Shown here: in pieces, positions 8,067 through 17,288 of the stretch
Position numbering within the stretch: the stretch's first letter is position 1
Layout of the letters: each line of letters starts with the position of its first letter
From: an uncultured Massilia sp.
GTDB lineage: Bacteria; Pseudomonadota; Gammaproteobacteria; Burkholderiales; Burkholderiaceae_D
Assembly: GCF_913773735.1 (NCBI RefSeq)
Contig: NZ_CAJYEB010000046.1
Location: 1 to 64,000 of the forward strand
Length of the DNA: 64,000 nucleotides
Direction of reading: 5' to 3'
Program-made: the position numbers and the translations under genes
The notes under the pieces: generated by a model
What the model saw: the letters and a program-made list of their open reading frames with translations, nothing else
Told to the model about the DNA's origin: nothing
Databases searched by the model: none

Positions 8067-10754
8067 ATGCCCGACGCACTCAAGCTGTACAAAGCCAAGC
8101 GCAATTTTTCCATCACGTCGGAGCCGGAAGAGGGTGGCGAGGCCGGCAAGGACGCGCTGACCTTCGTGATCCAGAAGCACTGGGCCACCAGGCTGCACTA
8201 CGATTTCCGCCTGGAACTGGACGGCACGATGAAGAGCTGGGCCGTGCCCAAGGGGCCCAGCTACGACACCCACGACCGCCGCATGGCGATCCACGTGGAA
8301 GACCACCCGATTTCCTATTCCGACTTCGAAGGCACGATCCCGCCGCACCAGTACGGCGCCGGCGAGGTGATCATCTGGGACAAGGGCACCTGGGCGCCCA
8401 TCGGCGATCCGCGCGCCGGCTTCGCCAAGGGCGAGGTCAAGTTCGAGATCCACGGCCACAAGATGCACGGCCGCTGGGTGCTGGTGCGCATGCGCGGCAA
8501 GCCGGGGGACAAGCAGGAACCCTGGCTGCTGATCAAGGAAAACGACGAGTACGCGCGCCCGGCCGCGGAATTCTCCGTCGTCGACGCCTTCCCGGACAGC
8601 GTCAAGGACCTGCCCATGCCCGCCGGGCCGGGGGAGAAGGACGCGGCCGGCGCCAGGGGCGCGGGATTGAAGACGGGGCGCGCGCCGGCGAAGCGCGCCG
8701 CCGCCAAGGCGGCGACCACCAAGGCGACCACCAAGGCGACCACCAAGGCGGCAGGCACCAAGGCGGCGGCCGCGACCGCGCCTGCGGCCGCGTCGCGCCG
8801 CGCGAAGCTGCCCGCCGGCGCCGTCAAGGCCGACCTGCCCGAGAAACTGACGCCGCAGCTGGCCACGCTGGTCGACGGCCCGCCGCCCGATCCGGACGAC
8901 TGGATCTACGAGATCAAGTTCGACGGCTACCGCATGCTGGCGCGGGTCGAGGGCAAGGACGTGCGCCTGGTCACGCGCAACGGCAACGACTGGACCGACA
9001 AGCTGGCGCCGCTGCAGGCCGAGATCCGCCGCATGAAGCTGCCCGACGGCTGGTACGACGGCGAGATCGTCGTGCACGACGAGAACGGCAAGCCGAACTT
9101 CAACCTGCTGCAACTGGCCTTCGACGGTTCCAATACCGCGCAGATCGTCTACTTCGTGTTCGACATCCCCTACTACAAGGGCTACGACCTGCGCGCCGCG
9201 CGCCTGGATGCGCGCCGGCCGCTGCTGCAGGAGCTGCTCGCGCAGCGCCAGTCCGACACCGTGCGCTTTTCCGCCGAATTCGGCACCGATCCGGCCCAGC
9301 TCGTGGTCGCGGCCTGCCAGGTCGGCCTGGAAGGCGTGATCGGCAAGCGCCGCGACGCGCGCTACGTGACGCGCCGGTCGCCGGACTGGATCAAGCTCAA
9401 GTGCGGCCAGCGCCAGGAGTTCGTCATCGGCGGCTACACCGACCCGCAGGGATCGCGCACCGGCATCGGCGCGCTGCTGCTCGGCTACTACGACGACGCG
9501 GGCTTGCTGCGCTACGCCGGCCACGTCGGCAGCGGCTTCAACGGCGCCTCGCTGCGCCACCTGCGCGAGGTACTCGAAGGCATCGGCGCCAAGGCCAGCC
9601 CGTTCCCGCCGCGCGCGGTGCCGGGCAAGGGCAAGCACTGGGTCGAACCGAAGCTGGTGGCCGAGGTCAGCTTTTCCGAATGGACGCCGGCCGGCGTGAT
9701 CCGCCATCCGGTCTTCCAGGGCCTGCGCGAGGACAAGCGGCCGAAGAGCATCCGGCGCGAGCGCGCGCAGCACCTGGAGGAGGCCGGCGCCAGGCCGGCG
9801 CGCGCCAGCCAGGCCGCGCCCGCGGCCGGCAAGGCGCCGGCGTCCGGGCTGCCGGGCGACCTGCCGGCCACGTTCAAGGTCACGCACGGCGAGCGCGTGA
9901 TGGATGCCGAGAGCGGCGTGACCAAGATGGACCTGGTGCGCTACTACGCGCTGGTCGGCGAACTGATGATGGCGCACCTGGCGGATCGTCCCGTGTCCCT
10001 GGTGCGCGCGCCCGAGGGCGTGGGCGGCGAACTGTTCTTCCAGAAGCACGTGGGCGCGACGGACAAGATGCCGGGCGTCGCGCAGATGGACCAGGCGCTC
10101 GATCCGGACCATCCGCGCATGACCCGGATCGCCACCGCCGAGGGCCTGCTGTCGGCCGCGCAGTGGAACGTGGTCGAGATCCACAGCCAGAATGCCACCG
10201 GGCGCCGCTACGACACGCCGGACCGCTTCGTGTTCGACCTCGACCCGGGCGAAGGCGTCGCCTGGCCGCAGGTGCAGGAAGCGGCGGCGCTGCTGCGCGC
10301 CTTCCTGGTCGAGCTGGGCCTGCATCCGTTCCTGAAGACCAGCGGCGGCAAGGGCCTGCACGTCGTGGTGCCGATCAAGCCGAAGCTGGACTGGGATACC
10401 GTCAAGGACTTCAGCCGAGCGATCGTCGAGCACCTGGCGCGCACGCTGCCGGAGCGCTTCGCCGCGAAGAGCGGCGCGAAGAACCGCGTGGGGCGCATCT
10501 ACGTCGACTACCTGCGCAACGGGCGCGGGGCGACGACCGTCGCCGCCTGGTCGGCGCGCGTGCGCCCCGGGCTGGGGATCTCGGTGCCGGTGCGCTGGGA
10601 AGAGCTGCCGGCGCTGGAATCCGGCGCGCACTGGACCGTCGCGACGGTGCACGAGCGCCTGCACGAGGGCAATGCCCCGTGGGCGGACTATGCGAAGAGC
10701 GCGACCACGCTGACCAAGGCGATGAAGGCGCTCGGCTTCAAGCCCGGCAAATGA
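8067..10754 (+). CDS. ligD: Multidomain ATP-dependent DNA ligase LigD (NHEJ)
   Basis: An 895-residue enzyme that processes and seals double-strand breaks with Ku. Domain order is phosphoesterase (about 1-190, HWATRLHYDFRLEL and HPISYSDFEG), an Ala/Lys/Thr linker with KATT repeats (about 205-245), ligase (about 250-570, AMP-accepting Lys284 in EIKFDGYR), and primase-polymerase (about 600-885, metal-binding FDLDPG, SGGKGLH, RIYVDYLRN). This PE-ligase-polymerase order is the one seen in Pseudomonas and relatives, unlike Mycobacterium. The RBS is GAGGTGATGCC-ATG. It converges on the ku operon. Confidence 0.97.
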   Translation: MPDALKLYKAKRNFSITSEPEEGGEAGKDALTFVIQKHWATRLHYDFRLELDGTMKSWAVPKGPSYDTHDRRMAIHVEDHPISYSDFEGTIPPHQYGAGEVIIWDKGTWAPIGDPRAGFAKGEVKFEIHGHKMHGRWVLVRMRGKPGDKQEPWLLIKENDEYARPAAEFSVVDAFPDSVKDLPMPAGPGEKDAAGARGAGLKTGRAPAKRAAAKAATTKATTKATTKAAGTKAAAATAPAAASRRAKLPAGAVKADLPEKLTPQLATLVDGPPPDPDDWIYEIKFDGYRMLARVEGKDVRLVTRNGNDWTDKLAPLQAEIRRMKLPDGWYDGEIVVHDENGKPNFNLLQLAFDGSNTAQIVYFVFDIPYYKGYDLRAARLDARRPLLQELLAQRQSDTVRFSAEFGTDPAQLVVAACQVGLEGVIGKRRDARYVTRRSPDWIKLKCGQRQEFVIGGYTDPQGSRTGIGALLLGYYDDAGLLRYAGHVGSGFNGASLRHLREVLEGIGAKASPFPPRAVPGKGKHWVEPKLVAEVSFSEWTPAGVIRHPVFQGLREDKRPKSIRRERAQHLEEAGARPARASQAAPAAGKAPASGLPGDLPATFKVTHGERVMDAESGVTKMDLVRYYALVGELMMAHLADRPVSLVRAPEGVGGELFFQKHVGATDKMPGVAQMDQALDPDHPRMTRIATAEGLLSAAQWNVVEIHSQNATGRRYDTPDRFVFDLDPGEGVAWPQVQEAAALLRAFLVELGLHPFLKTSGGKGLHVVVPIKPKLDWDTVKDFSRAIVEHLARTLPERFAAKSGAKNRVGRIYVDYLRNGRGATTVAAWSARVRPGLGISVPVRWEELPALESGAHWTVATVHERLHEGNAPWADYAKSATTLTKAMKALGFKPGK

Positions 10755-10770
10755 GCATGGAGCTGGCGTG

Positions 10771-10793
10771 GGCGGCGCCGGACGCGCGCCGCC
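10771..10793. terminator. GC hairpin between the convergent ligD and ku operons
   Basis: Perfect 8-bp arms GGCGGCGC (10771-10778) and GCGCCGCC (10786-10793). There is no T-run on either side, so it is only a possible bidirectional terminator. Confidence 0.35.
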
Positions 10794-10814
10794 CGCGCCC
10801 GCGCGGGGGCGGCG

Positions 10815-11060
10815 TCAGGACGCCGCGTCGTTGCGGATGATCCCGCGCACGTTCATCGCGCACAGGCCCGCCTGCAGGGTGATCAGGGCCCAGGCCTCGT
10901 CGTGCACGCCCCAGATGATCCACAGCACGTTGCTGGCGATGAAGGCATAGAAGCCGACGATGCGCCGCCTGGCATGGCGCGCGCCGACGAGGAAGGCGGC
11001 GCACAGCGTCACCAGCATCGCCGGCCACTGCAGCAGGTCGATCAGCGTGTCCCAGTCCAT
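10815..11060 (-). CDS. Small membrane protein translationally coupled to Ku
   Basis: 81 residues with three hydrophobic stretches (about 11-26, 34-50, 57-70) and an internal basic patch (RHARRR). The ATG shares its A with the Ku stop codon (TGATG), which indicates translational coupling. The SNVLWIIWG and ALITLQAGL stretches resemble small PQ-loop/YgjV-like membrane proteins, but I cannot assign a family with confidence. Its place directly after ku suggests co-expression, not necessarily a role in repair. Confidence 0.8.
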   Translation of the reverse strand: MDWDTLIDLLQWPAMLVTLCAAFLVGARHARRRIVGFYAFIASNVLWIIWGVHDEAWALITLQAGLCAMNVRGIIRNDAAS

Positions 11061-12169
11061 CAGGCCGCCTTCCTGCGCGCCGGCGTCCTGGTTGCGGTCT
11101 TTGCCGCTGTCTTTACTGCGGATTTTACTGCGGATTTTGCCGCGGACGTTGCCGCCGTCTTTGCGGCGGTCTTGCGCGCCGGCGCCTTCTGCGCCGCCGG
11201 CTTGGCCGCGGACGCATGCGCGCCGGACCGTGCCGGCGCCTTGCGACCGCGCGGCGGCGCGGCGCCGCCTGCGTCGTCGTTCGCGTCGTCCTCGCCGGCG
11301 GACGGCTTGCGCGCACGGCGCGGCGGCGGATCGTCGTCGTCGTCGTCGTCGTCGTCGGCTGCGGCGCGCGCGGGCTTCTTGCCCAGGCTCGCCTGGAGCA
11401 GGGCCACGAGGTCCACGACGTTCGACTTCGCCGGCTTGTCCTCCTCCGGTTCGGGCTCGGTCAGGGTCTTGGTCTGGTTGGCGGCGATCTTCTTCTTGAT
11501 CAGCGCCATCAGGTCTTCGCGGTAGGTGTCGCGGTACTGGCCGGGCTTCCAGCGCTCGCTCATGCCTTCCACGAGGGCCCGGGCCATCTGCAGTTCCTTG
11601 GGCGTGACGCGTGCCGCCTTGGCGTCGTCGGACGGGATCGACAGCTCGTCGGTCGGGCGGATCTCGTCGGGATAGCGGATCGTGTTGAGCACGATGGCGT
11701 CGCCGATGCAGATCAACGCGGCCAGATGCTGCTTGACGCGGATGACGACGTTGGCGATGCCGATCTTGCCGACGTCGCGCAGCGTCTCGCGCAGCAGCGC
11801 GTACACCTTCTCGCCGCCCTTGCCGGGCGCGAGGTAGTAGGGCTGGTCGTAGTAGATCAGCGGCACCTGGCCGGCGTCGACGAAGGCCAGGATGTCGATG
11901 GTGCGCGTCGCCTCCGGGTTGGCGCGGCGCAGGTCCTCGTCGGACAGCACGACGTACTCGCCGTCCTTGTACTCGTAGCCCTTGACGATGTCGTCCCAGG
12001 CGACTTCCTTGCCGGTGTTCTTGTTGTAGCGCTTGAACCCGATCGGCGAGAAGTCGCGCCGGTCGAGCATCGACAGGTCGAGCGCATGGTCGCTCGTCGC
12101 CGGGTACATCTCGACCGGGATGTGGACCAGCCCGAAACTGATCGCTCCCTTCCACAGGCTTCTCGCCAT
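11060..12169 (-). CDS. ku: Ku protein (NHEJ DNA-end binding)
   Basis: 369 residues. The bacterial Ku core (about 1-265) begins MARSLWKGAISFGLVHIPV, a family hallmark; Ku homodimers ring DNA ends and recruit LigD. The start at the second of two Met codons is preferred because the AAGGAG is too close to the first. The C-terminal 100 residues are unusual: nine consecutive Asp (a GAC/GTC triplet run at about 11334-11357), an acidic stretch, then a long Lys/Ala/Arg tail that probably binds DNA. It lies 19 bases after the SDR gene and is followed by the coupled small membrane gene. Confidence 0.96.
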   Translation of the reverse strand: MARSLWKGAISFGLVHIPVEMYPATSDHALDLSMLDRRDFSPIGFKRYNKNTGKEVAWDDIVKGYEYKDGEYVVLSDEDLRRANPEATRTIDILAFVDAGQVPLIYYDQPYYLAPGKGGEKVYALLRETLRDVGKIGIANVVIRVKQHLAALICIGDAIVLNTIRYPDEIRPTDELSIPSDDAKAARVTPKELQMARALVEGMSERWKPGQYRDTYREDLMALIKKKIAANQTKTLTEPEPEEDKPAKSNVVDLVALLQASLGKKPARAAADDDDDDDDDPPPRRARKPSAGEDDANDDAGGAAPPRGRKAPARSGAHASAAKPAAQKAPARKTAAKTAATSAAKSAVKSAVKTAAKTATRTPARRKAA

Positions 12170-12188
12170 CATGCGCTCCTTTCGCGGT

Positions 12189-13163
12189 TTATTCGCCGAC
12201 CACCCCGGTGATCGGCAGCACGACGCCCGTCACGTAGCCCGAGCAGACGTTCGAAGCCAGGTAGACGTAGGCCGGCGACAGCTCTTCCGGCTGGGCCGGG
12301 CGGCCGTAGGTCGTGCCCTGGCCGAACTTGGCGATCTTGTCGGCGCTCTGGTCGGCCGGGTTCAGCGGCGTCCACACCGGGCCGGGGGCGACGGCGTTCA
12401 CGCGGATGCCCTTGTCCAGCAGGTTGGCGGCCAGCGACATCGTGAAGGCGTGGATCGCGCCCTTGGTGGTCGAATAGTCGAGCAGCTTGCCCGACCCCTT
12501 CAGGCCCGTGACCGACCCCGTGTTGACGATGGCGGCGCCGCGCTTCAGGTAGGGCAGGCAGGCCTTGGCCATGTGGAAGTAGCCGTAGATATTCGTGCGC
12601 ATGGTCTCGTCGAAGCGGTCCTCGTCGAGGTCGAGCAGCGATTCCGCGTGTTCCTGGAACGCGGCGTTGTTCACCAGCACGTCCAGGCGGCCCCACTTGG
12701 CGACGACCTGATCGACGGCCTGCTGGCAGAACGCCATGTCCTTGACGTCGCCGGCGATGGTCACGCAGCGCTGGCCTTCGGCCTCGATGCAGCGCTGGGT
12801 CTCGGCGGCGTCCTCGTGCTCGTTCAGGTACAGGATGGCGACGTCGGCGCCTTCGCGCGCGAACAGCACCGCGACCGCGCGCCCGATGCCGGAATCGCCG
12901 CCGGTGACGATGGCGACCTGGCCGGCCAGCTTGCCGCTGCCCTTGTAGCCCTCGGCCATGAATTTCGGCTTGAGTTCCAGCTGGGCCTCGATGCCCGGCT
13001 TGGCGATGTGCTGGGCCGGAAAGTCGCCGGCCGGCTGGTCGACCCCGGTCTGGGCCGCGCCGCCGCCGTTGCCCGCATCGCCCTTCTGCATGCTGGCGTC
13101 GCGCTGGTCCTGGCGGTTCTGGATCGCCTTCTGCTTGTTCGCTACGTCATCCTGGTTTGCCAT
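12189..13163 (-). CDS. SDR family oxidoreductase (YghA/YhdF-like)
   Basis: 324 residues from the ATG at 13163, which has a consensus AGGAGG 5 bases upstream; a longer frame upstream lacks an RBS. An N-terminal Gln/Asp-rich stretch of about 45 residues precedes the Rossmann fold. Motifs: TGGDSGIG (cofactor), NNAAF, Ser in NTGSVTG and YSTTKG (catalytic Tyr/Lys). Length and extension match the stress-associated NAD(P)-dependent aldehyde/alcohol SDRs such as YghA. It is first in the operon with ku, which fits general-stress or stationary-phase expression of NHEJ genes. Confidence 0.9.
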   Translation of the reverse strand: MANQDDVANKQKAIQNRQDQRDASMQKGDAGNGGGAAQTGVDQPAGDFPAQHIAKPGIEAQLELKPKFMAEGYKGSGKLAGQVAIVTGGDSGIGRAVAVLFAREGADVAILYLNEHEDAAETQRCIEAEGQRCVTIAGDVKDMAFCQQAVDQVVAKWGRLDVLVNNAAFQEHAESLLDLDEDRFDETMRTNIYGYFHMAKACLPYLKRGAAIVNTGSVTGLKGSGKLLDYSTTKGAIHAFTMSLAANLLDKGIRVNAVAPGPVWTPLNPADQSADKIAKFGQGTTYGRPAQPEELSPAYVYLASNVCSGYVTGVVLPITGVVGE

Positions 13164-13305
13164 GTTTCCCTCCTGTGCATGATCCCGCCAGTATTCCCCT
13201 CGCATGGACCGCGTGACGGTGCGCTTCCACACACAGGCGTGCATTCGCTGGCCGCTCCATGTGCTTTATGGCAAACTCACGCGCACTGTCTTCCAGGAGT
13301 CCCCG

Positions 13306-14769
13306 ATGTCGCAGCCTCCCGAGCCGTCCGCCCGCCGGACCGGTATCTACCTCAGCCCGCTGGCGCAGCGGCGCGCCGAGTTTTCCGGCGCCTGCGGCGC
13401 GGCCTTCGCCTCGCTGCACCTGGCCGACAGCGTCGATGCCGCGGCCAGCCTGCTGGCGCAGGGCCAGCCGGACCTGCTGGTGCTCGACCTGGAACGCTTC
13501 GAACCGAGCATCGACCTGGCCGCGCTGGGCGCGCTGGTCGGGGCGCGCGCCGGCGCGCCGACGCTGCTGCTGTGCCCCTTCGGCGGCGCCGGCTGGCTGC
13601 CGGCGCTGATGGCCTTCGGCCCGGCCGGCTATGCGATGACGCCGCTGCCGCCCGAGGAACTGGGCGCGACCGTGGCGCGCCGCCTCGCCGATCCGGCGCG
13701 CTGCGCGCCCGCCAGCGACGCCGACGGCCTGCGCGGCCTGCTGGCGCTGCGCGCCGGCGCCCAGGCGGCGCTGGCCGGGGCCGAGGACAGCGCGCGGCTG
13801 GTCGAGGACCTGTGCCAGGTGCTGTGCGCCTGGCCGGGCGTGCTGCACGCGGCCGTGCTGCGCCGCCAGCCCGACGGCGACCTGCAGGTCGAGGCCCAGC
13901 AGGGGCCGCGCGGCCTGCTGCTCGGCGCGCTGCTGCAGCGGACCGACCGCCTGCTGCAGGCGCCACTGCGCCACGCCTTCCCGGGCCTGCTGGCGGCCGC
14001 CAGCGGCGCCACCGTCCTGCTCGACCCGCCCGAGCAGGCGGGCGAACCGGCGCTGGCCGCCGGCCTGCGCGCGCACGGCGTCGAGATGGCGCTCGGCCTG
14101 CCGGTCCCGGCCGACGGTCCCGGCCCCGCGCGCGGCGCGCTGTCGCTGCTGTTCGACGTGCGCCGCGAATTCTCGCGCGACGAACTGGACACCCTGCGCG
14201 ACGTGGCGGCCCTGGCGGCGCTGGGCCTGCGCATGACCGAGACGGCCCAGGAGAACGAGGCGCTGCTGGCGCGCCTGACCGTCATCTCGAGCACCGACGC
14301 GCTGACCGGCGTGGCCAACCGCCGCCACGGCGAGGAGCTGCTGGAAAAGGAAATCCGCCGCGCGCGCCGCTACCGCGTGCCGCTGGCGCTGCTGTCCTTC
14401 GACATCGACCGCTTCAAGGTCGTCAACGATACCTATGGCTATCCGGTGGGCGACGTCGCCCTGCGCATCGTCGCCGACTGCGCGCGCGGCGTGCTGCGCG
14501 CCAGCGATATCCTGGTGCGCTCGGGCGGCGAGGAGTTCCAGATCGTCGCCCCGCACACCAGCGCCATCGACGGCCTGCGCATGGCCGAGAAGGTGCGCCA
14601 GGCGATCGCGCTGGCCGAGATTCCCGGCTGCGACCACGTCACGGTGAGCATCGGCGTGGCCCAGCTGGGCGAGCAGGAGAGCGCCGACTCGCTGACCCAG
14701 CGCGTCGACGCCGCCGTGGCGCGCGCCAAGCGGGCAGGGCGCAACTGCGTCGAACTGGCGATGCAATAA
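13306..14769 (+). CDS. Pseudo-receiver/GGDEF diguanylate cyclase
   Basis: 487 residues from the ATG at 13306 (AGGAG 6 bases upstream). Residues about 10-130 resemble a response-regulator receiver: an Asp remains in LVLDLERF but the usual acidic pair and Lys are missing, so phosphorylation is doubtful. A GAF-like region follows (about 150-310), then GGDEF (about 320-485) with active-site GGEEF and an inhibitory RxxD site (RASD) five residues before it. It should make c-di-GMP in the cytoplasm and be product-inhibited. The sulP gene follows after 8 bases. Confidence 0.9.
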   Translation: MSQPPEPSARRTGIYLSPLAQRRAEFSGACGAAFASLHLADSVDAAASLLAQGQPDLLVLDLERFEPSIDLAALGALVGARAGAPTLLLCPFGGAGWLPALMAFGPAGYAMTPLPPEELGATVARRLADPARCAPASDADGLRGLLALRAGAQAALAGAEDSARLVEDLCQVLCAWPGVLHAAVLRRQPDGDLQVEAQQGPRGLLLGALLQRTDRLLQAPLRHAFPGLLAAASGATVLLDPPEQAGEPALAAGLRAHGVEMALGLPVPADGPGPARGALSLLFDVRREFSRDELDTLRDVAALAALGLRMTETAQENEALLARLTVISSTDALTGVANRRHGEELLEKEIRRARRYRVPLALLSFDIDRFKVVNDTYGYPVGDVALRIVADCARGVLRASDILVRSGGEEFQIVAPHTSAIDGLRMAEKVRQAIALAEIPGCDHVTVSIGVAQLGEQESADSLTQRVDAAVARAKRAGRNCVELAMQ

Positions 14770-14777
14770 GGACCGGC

Positions 14778-16448
14778 ATGCTCGAGTGGCTCAGGACGTA
14801 CCGGAAGGACTACCTGGCCGGCGACGTCGGCGCCGGCGTGGTCGTCGCCATGATGATGATCCCGCAGGGGATGGCCTATGCGCTGGTGGCCGGCCTGCCG
14901 CCGGTGACGGGGCTGTACGCGAGCATCGTGCCGCCGCTGCTGTACGCGCTGCTGGGCACCAGTTCCACGCAGTCGGTCGGGCCGATGGCCATCGTCTCGC
15001 TGATGACGGCATCGGCGCTGGCGCCGCTGGCCGCGCCGGGCAGCAGCCTGTACGCCACCCTGGCGGGCCAGCTCGCCATCCTGGCCGGCGTGGTGCTGCT
15101 GGCCTGCGGCCTGCTGCGCGTGGGCTTCCTGGCCAACTTCTTCTCGCGTCCCGTGATGAACGGTTTCACGCTCGGCTCGTCGCTGACGATCGCGCTCGGC
15201 CAGGTGGACACGCTGCTGGGCGCCGCGCCGCCGCGCTGGCACGCCCCCAGCGCGGCCCTCGGCCTGGGCGCGGTCGCGTTCCTGCTGCTGGCGCGGCGCT
15301 GGCTGGCGCCGCTGCTGCGCCGCGCCGGCGCGCCGCCGGCGGCGGCCGACGTCGGGGCGCGCCTGGCGCCGATGCTGCTGGTGCTGGCGAGCGTGGCGCT
15401 GGTGGCGCTGCTGCGCCTGGACGCGCGCGGCGTGCACGTCATCGGCGCCGTCCCGGCCGGGCTGCCGCAGCTGCACCTGGCGCAGTCGGGCCAGCACTGG
15501 CTGCCGCTCCTCAAGCCGGCCCTCCTGATCGGCTTCGTCAGCTTCCTGGTGGCGATGTCGGGCGCCCAGGCGCTGGCGCTGAAGCGCGCCGAAAAGCTGC
15601 ACACCGACCGCGAGCTGGCGGCGCTGGGCGCGGCCAACGTCGGCAGCGCGCTGAGCGGCGGCTTCCCCGTCACCGGCAGCCTGTCGCGCTCCGCCGTCAA
15701 CTTCGCGGCGGGCGCCAACACCCAACTGGCCGGCGTCGTCACGGCGCTGCTGCTGGCGGGTGCCCTGGTGCTGCCGACCGGCTGGCTGGCGCTGCTGCCG
15801 CTGCCGGTGCTGTCGGCCACGATCATCGTCGCCGTGCTGGGCATGCTGGAATGGCATACGCTGCGCACCTCCTGGGCCTACGACCGCGCCGACGCGCTGG
15901 CGCTGCTGGCCACCGCCGGCGGCGTGCTGGTGCTGGGAGTGGAGGGCGGCGTCGTGCTCGGACTGGCGCTGTCGCTGGGCGCGATGATCTGGCGCGAGAG
16001 CCGCCCGCACATGGCGCTGCTGGGGCGGATCCCCGGCACCGAGCACTTCCGCAACGTCGAGCGCCACGCCGTCGAGACCGATCCGCGCGTGCTGCTGCTG
16101 CGCGTCGACGCCGCTTTGTTCTTCGGCAACGTCGAAGCCGTCAACGCGCGGATCGAAGACCTGCTGGCCGCGCATCCGGCCGCGCGCCACCTGGTGCTGG
16201 TGTTGTCGGCGGTGAACACCATCGACACGTCGGCCCTGTTCGGCCTGCTCGACCTGCACCAGACCCTGGGCCAGCGTGGCGTGCAGTTGCACCTTGCAGA
16301 GGTCAAAGGGCCGGTGATGGACCGATTGCGCGCATCGAGCCTTGTAGAAAAGCTCCATGGCCATATCTTTCTCAGTACTGCCAATGCCTGGGACGCGCTC
16401 ACGCGCACAACACATGATTGCAAGCAAAACCCGGATGTGGCAGGATGA
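14778..16448 (+). CDS. SulP family anion transporter with STAS domain
   Basis: A 556-residue inner-membrane transporter with 10 or more hydrophobic segments (about 12-430) and a C-terminal cytoplasmic STAS domain (about 445-545, LVLVLSAVNTIDTSALFGL). Family signatures: MIPQGMAYALVAGLPPVTGLYAS and QSVGPMAIVS. Substrate could be sulfate, bicarbonate or another anion. TAAGGA overlapping the end of the GGDEF gene serves as RBS, so the two are probably co-transcribed. Confidence 0.93.
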   Translation: MLEWLRTYRKDYLAGDVGAGVVVAMMMIPQGMAYALVAGLPPVTGLYASIVPPLLYALLGTSSTQSVGPMAIVSLMTASALAPLAAPGSSLYATLAGQLAILAGVVLLACGLLRVGFLANFFSRPVMNGFTLGSSLTIALGQVDTLLGAAPPRWHAPSAALGLGAVAFLLLARRWLAPLLRRAGAPPAAADVGARLAPMLLVLASVALVALLRLDARGVHVIGAVPAGLPQLHLAQSGQHWLPLLKPALLIGFVSFLVAMSGAQALALKRAEKLHTDRELAALGAANVGSALSGGFPVTGSLSRSAVNFAAGANTQLAGVVTALLLAGALVLPTGWLALLPLPVLSATIIVAVLGMLEWHTLRTSWAYDRADALALLATAGGVLVLGVEGGVVLGLALSLGAMIWRESRPHMALLGRIPGTEHFRNVERHAVETDPRVLLLRVDAALFFGNVEAVNARIEDLLAAHPAARHLVLVLSAVNTIDTSALFGLLDLHQTLGQRGVQLHLAEVKGPVMDRLRASSLVEKLHGHIFLSTANAWDALTRTTHDCKQNPDVAG

Positions 16449-16479
16449 ACCCAACGGCTTTTGACAGAAAGGTGACACC

Positions 16480-16680
16480 ATGCCCCGCCCGAGTACCCTC
16501 GTTATCCTGATTGCAAGTCTCGTGCTGTCGCTGTTCGGCGTGGCCGCCGCGCTGCCGGCCGGTATCGCCATGGCGCTGGCCCTGGAACTCGTCGTGTGGA
16601 AGGCCGAGGCCGACCGCCAGCGCGAGATGCGCCTGGCACGCGTGGCACGGCCGGTGCGGAACCAGCGCGGGAGGCGTTGA
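16480..16680 (+). CDS. Small single- or two-span membrane protein
   Basis: 66 residues with a hydrophobic stretch (about 6-41: LVILIASLVLSLFGVAAALPAG...) and a basic Arg-rich tail (REMRLARVARPVRNQRGRR). AAAGG lies about 10 bases before the ATG. It starts 31 bases after sulP. Function unknown. Confidence 0.65.
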   Translation: MPRPSTLVILIASLVLSLFGVAAALPAGIAMALALELVVWKAEADRQREMRLARVARPVRNQRGRR

Positions 16681-17170
16681 CCCGGTTGCCGGCGCGGGTC
16701 TCCGGGCCACCATGGCCCGTAGGACCCGCTCGGCCCCTTTTGCCCGCATGACCCGCATCGTGCGCGCGGGTCGGCCCGGCGCGTGGCTGGTGCCGGGGTC
16801 CGGGCGCGCCGGCGCTGCGTGACGCGCGGCGCACGGCGGCGTCGTGCACGACGCGGCATCGTCCCGTCCCTGCGCGTTCCCGAGCGTCGTGCCCATCCGC
16901 GACGTGCGCGGCCGGGCGGCTTACGCGGCCCGCTCCCGACCACTCGTCCGCCACACCGGCGGCACGCCCTCGGTGTGGTTTGTCGTCGAACCGCGATCCG
17001 CCCGTCGCCGGCAATTCCCCGTCCCCCTGTCTTCTTGTCACCCTTCGCCGTGTCCGGCAGTCGCTCGTGCTCCGGATCGCGACATGCGTCCCGATGCGGG
17101 CGCGGTCTCCTTCTCCCTGTGCGTACCCGGCGCTGCTGACGTTCCGGCGCCAACGCTGAGCATACGGCCG
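16681..17170. other. Non-coding or undetermined stretch upstream of the urease control region
   Basis: I see no convincing gene here. Frames open across it on both strands, but their translations are Arg/Pro/Ala-rich with no domain features and no good RBS. The only recognisable elements are at its downstream border (the NtrC-type site and sigma-54 promoter). Confidence 0.5.
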
Positions 17171-17173
17171 GTT

Positions 17174-17192
17174 TTGCACCAATATGGTGCAA
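17174..17192. promoter_or_regulatory. NtrC-type enhancer site upstream of the urease operon
   Basis: TTGCACCAATATGGTGCAA has perfect 7-bp arms around a 5-base centre and matches the known NtrC consensus TGCACC-N5-GGTGCA. Its centre is about 105 bases before the predicted sigma-54 start site, the usual enhancer distance. Confidence 0.8.
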
Positions 17193-17260
17193 CCATCCTA
17201 AGGTAGTGCACGTTCGCCAACCTCGTTCGCGCAGATGCGGTCCCGAATGCCGCCAGGACG

Positions 17261-17277
17261 GTGGCACGCATCGTGCT
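17261..17277 (+). promoter_or_regulatory. Sigma-54 (RpoN) promoter of the urease operon
   Basis: GTGGCACGCATCGTGCT has the -24 GG and -12 GC dinucleotides exactly 12 bases apart, with TGGCACG matching the consensus fully. The predicted start site is about 17288, one base before the ureD ATG. Confidence 0.75.
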
Positions 17278-17288
17278 AAAGCCCAGGT

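Noticed and set aside
8701..8765. KATT repeats in LigD as a possible frameshift or assembly problem
   Set aside because: The reading frame continues intact into a complete ligase and polymerase; the repeats are a flexible inter-domain linker.
8031..10664. A long minus-strand frame opposite ligD
   Set aside because: No conserved domain and the plus-strand frame is a complete LigD.
16399..17182. Minus- and plus-strand frames before the urease control region
   Set aside because: Arg/Pro/Ala-rich, no RBS, no recognisable domain; partly antisense to sulP and the small membrane gene.
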